A stretch of 64,000 nucleotides of DNA, taken from Candidatus Fermentithermobacillaceae bacterium. Lineage in GTDB: Bacteria > Bacillota > Sulfobacillia > Fermentithermobacillales > DUSS01. The notes beneath the pieces were generated by a model. That model saw only the letters and a program-made list of their open reading frames with translations, was not told the DNA's origin and ran no database searches. Of the stretch, positions 63,849 to 64,000 are shown piece after piece. Made by a program: the position numbers and the translations under genes. The stretch spans positions 54,438-118,437 of the forward strand of contig JADBKE010000008.1 of NCBI GenBank assembly GCA_014896535.1, given 5' to 3'. Positions within the stretch are counted from its first letter, which is position 1, and each line of letters starts with the position of its first letter.

Positions 63849-64000
63849 CTCAATCGCCTCCTCGCTGGCGCTTGGTGTAATGCTAGCAGTGCTACAATAT
63901 CATGCCAACACCGATATGACACTTCGAGAAAAAACTTGCGCGAGACGAAAGGTTATGATAAGTTACCTGTGGCCTCGCATCGCTCGAACCTTGAAGGCCA

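Overview
The window comes from a GC-rich, Gram-positive-type bacterium. I read it as a Bacillota (Firmicutes) lineage, probably thermophilic, but cannot name it below phylum level. The reasons are frequent GTG/TTG starts behind strong AGGAGG-type ribosome sites, an SLH-anchored S8 protease, PatA/AlgI-type envelope acylation genes, an HspR-dnaK-grpE heat-shock operon and a ribosome GTPase RsgA. No sporulation gene or rRNA that would settle the class is present.

Layout. 1-15.7 kb is core chromosome: a partial SH3-domain envelope protein, a small membrane protein, a complete peptide ABC importer operon (binding lipoprotein, two permeases, two ATPases, all minus strand), CorA, a SIMPL-domain protein, GlpX and RsgA. 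15.0-18.2 kb is a two-component system with a secreted coiled-coil protein. 18.37-35.64 kb is a genomic island of about 17.2 kb, bounded by a 42-bp direct repeat. One copy lies inside an intact tRNA-Pro(CGG) at 35,600; the other is a stranded 3' tRNA fragment at 18,374. 36-47.5 kb is core again: a CBS-ACT protein, MnmA, an amino-sugar or beta-glucoside catabolic set (GPH symporter, PIG-L deacetylase, GH4 glycosidase, BadF-type sugar kinase) and HspR-DnaK-GrpE. 47.8-64 kb holds a giant S8 protease with SLH domains, a LexA-like repressor, a decayed HEPN/MNT toxin-antitoxin pair, ribokinase, an M20 peptidase, MurJ, an MBOAT/SGNH acylation pair and VapBC.

The island carries the most interesting system: a compact RiPP operon on the minus strand (25.0 to 19.3 kb). 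Gene order is a 38-residue Cys-rich precursor missed by the ORF track, a 13-bp hairpin, a PqqD-type recognition protein, a radical SAM/SPASM enzyme, a transglutaminase-fold protein (candidate leader peptidase) and two ABC exporter half-transporters without a C39 peptidase domain. The three biosynthetic genes are translationally coupled by ATGA/GTGA overlaps. The rest of the island is mobile-element wreckage: a chimera of an IS66 tnpA and a tyrosine-recombinase tail, a second recombinase half, a truncated IS110, one full-length and one truncated copy of a three-gene Mu-like transposon, an Mrr fragment, and a very AT-rich metallopeptidase gene. No intact integrase is left, so the island looks immobilised.

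The second striking theme is non-coding. A 756-bp array at 11,063-11,818 holds 18 copies of a 19-bp quasi-palindrome at an almost perfectly constant 42-bp period. In addition, several genes (corA, SIMPL, glpX, the histidine kinase, the CBS-ACT gene, mnmA) are each followed by a short tandem repeat with its own sequence and period (23, 27, 14, 16, 8 and 9 bp). This suggests a lineage-specific behaviour of gene 3' ends.
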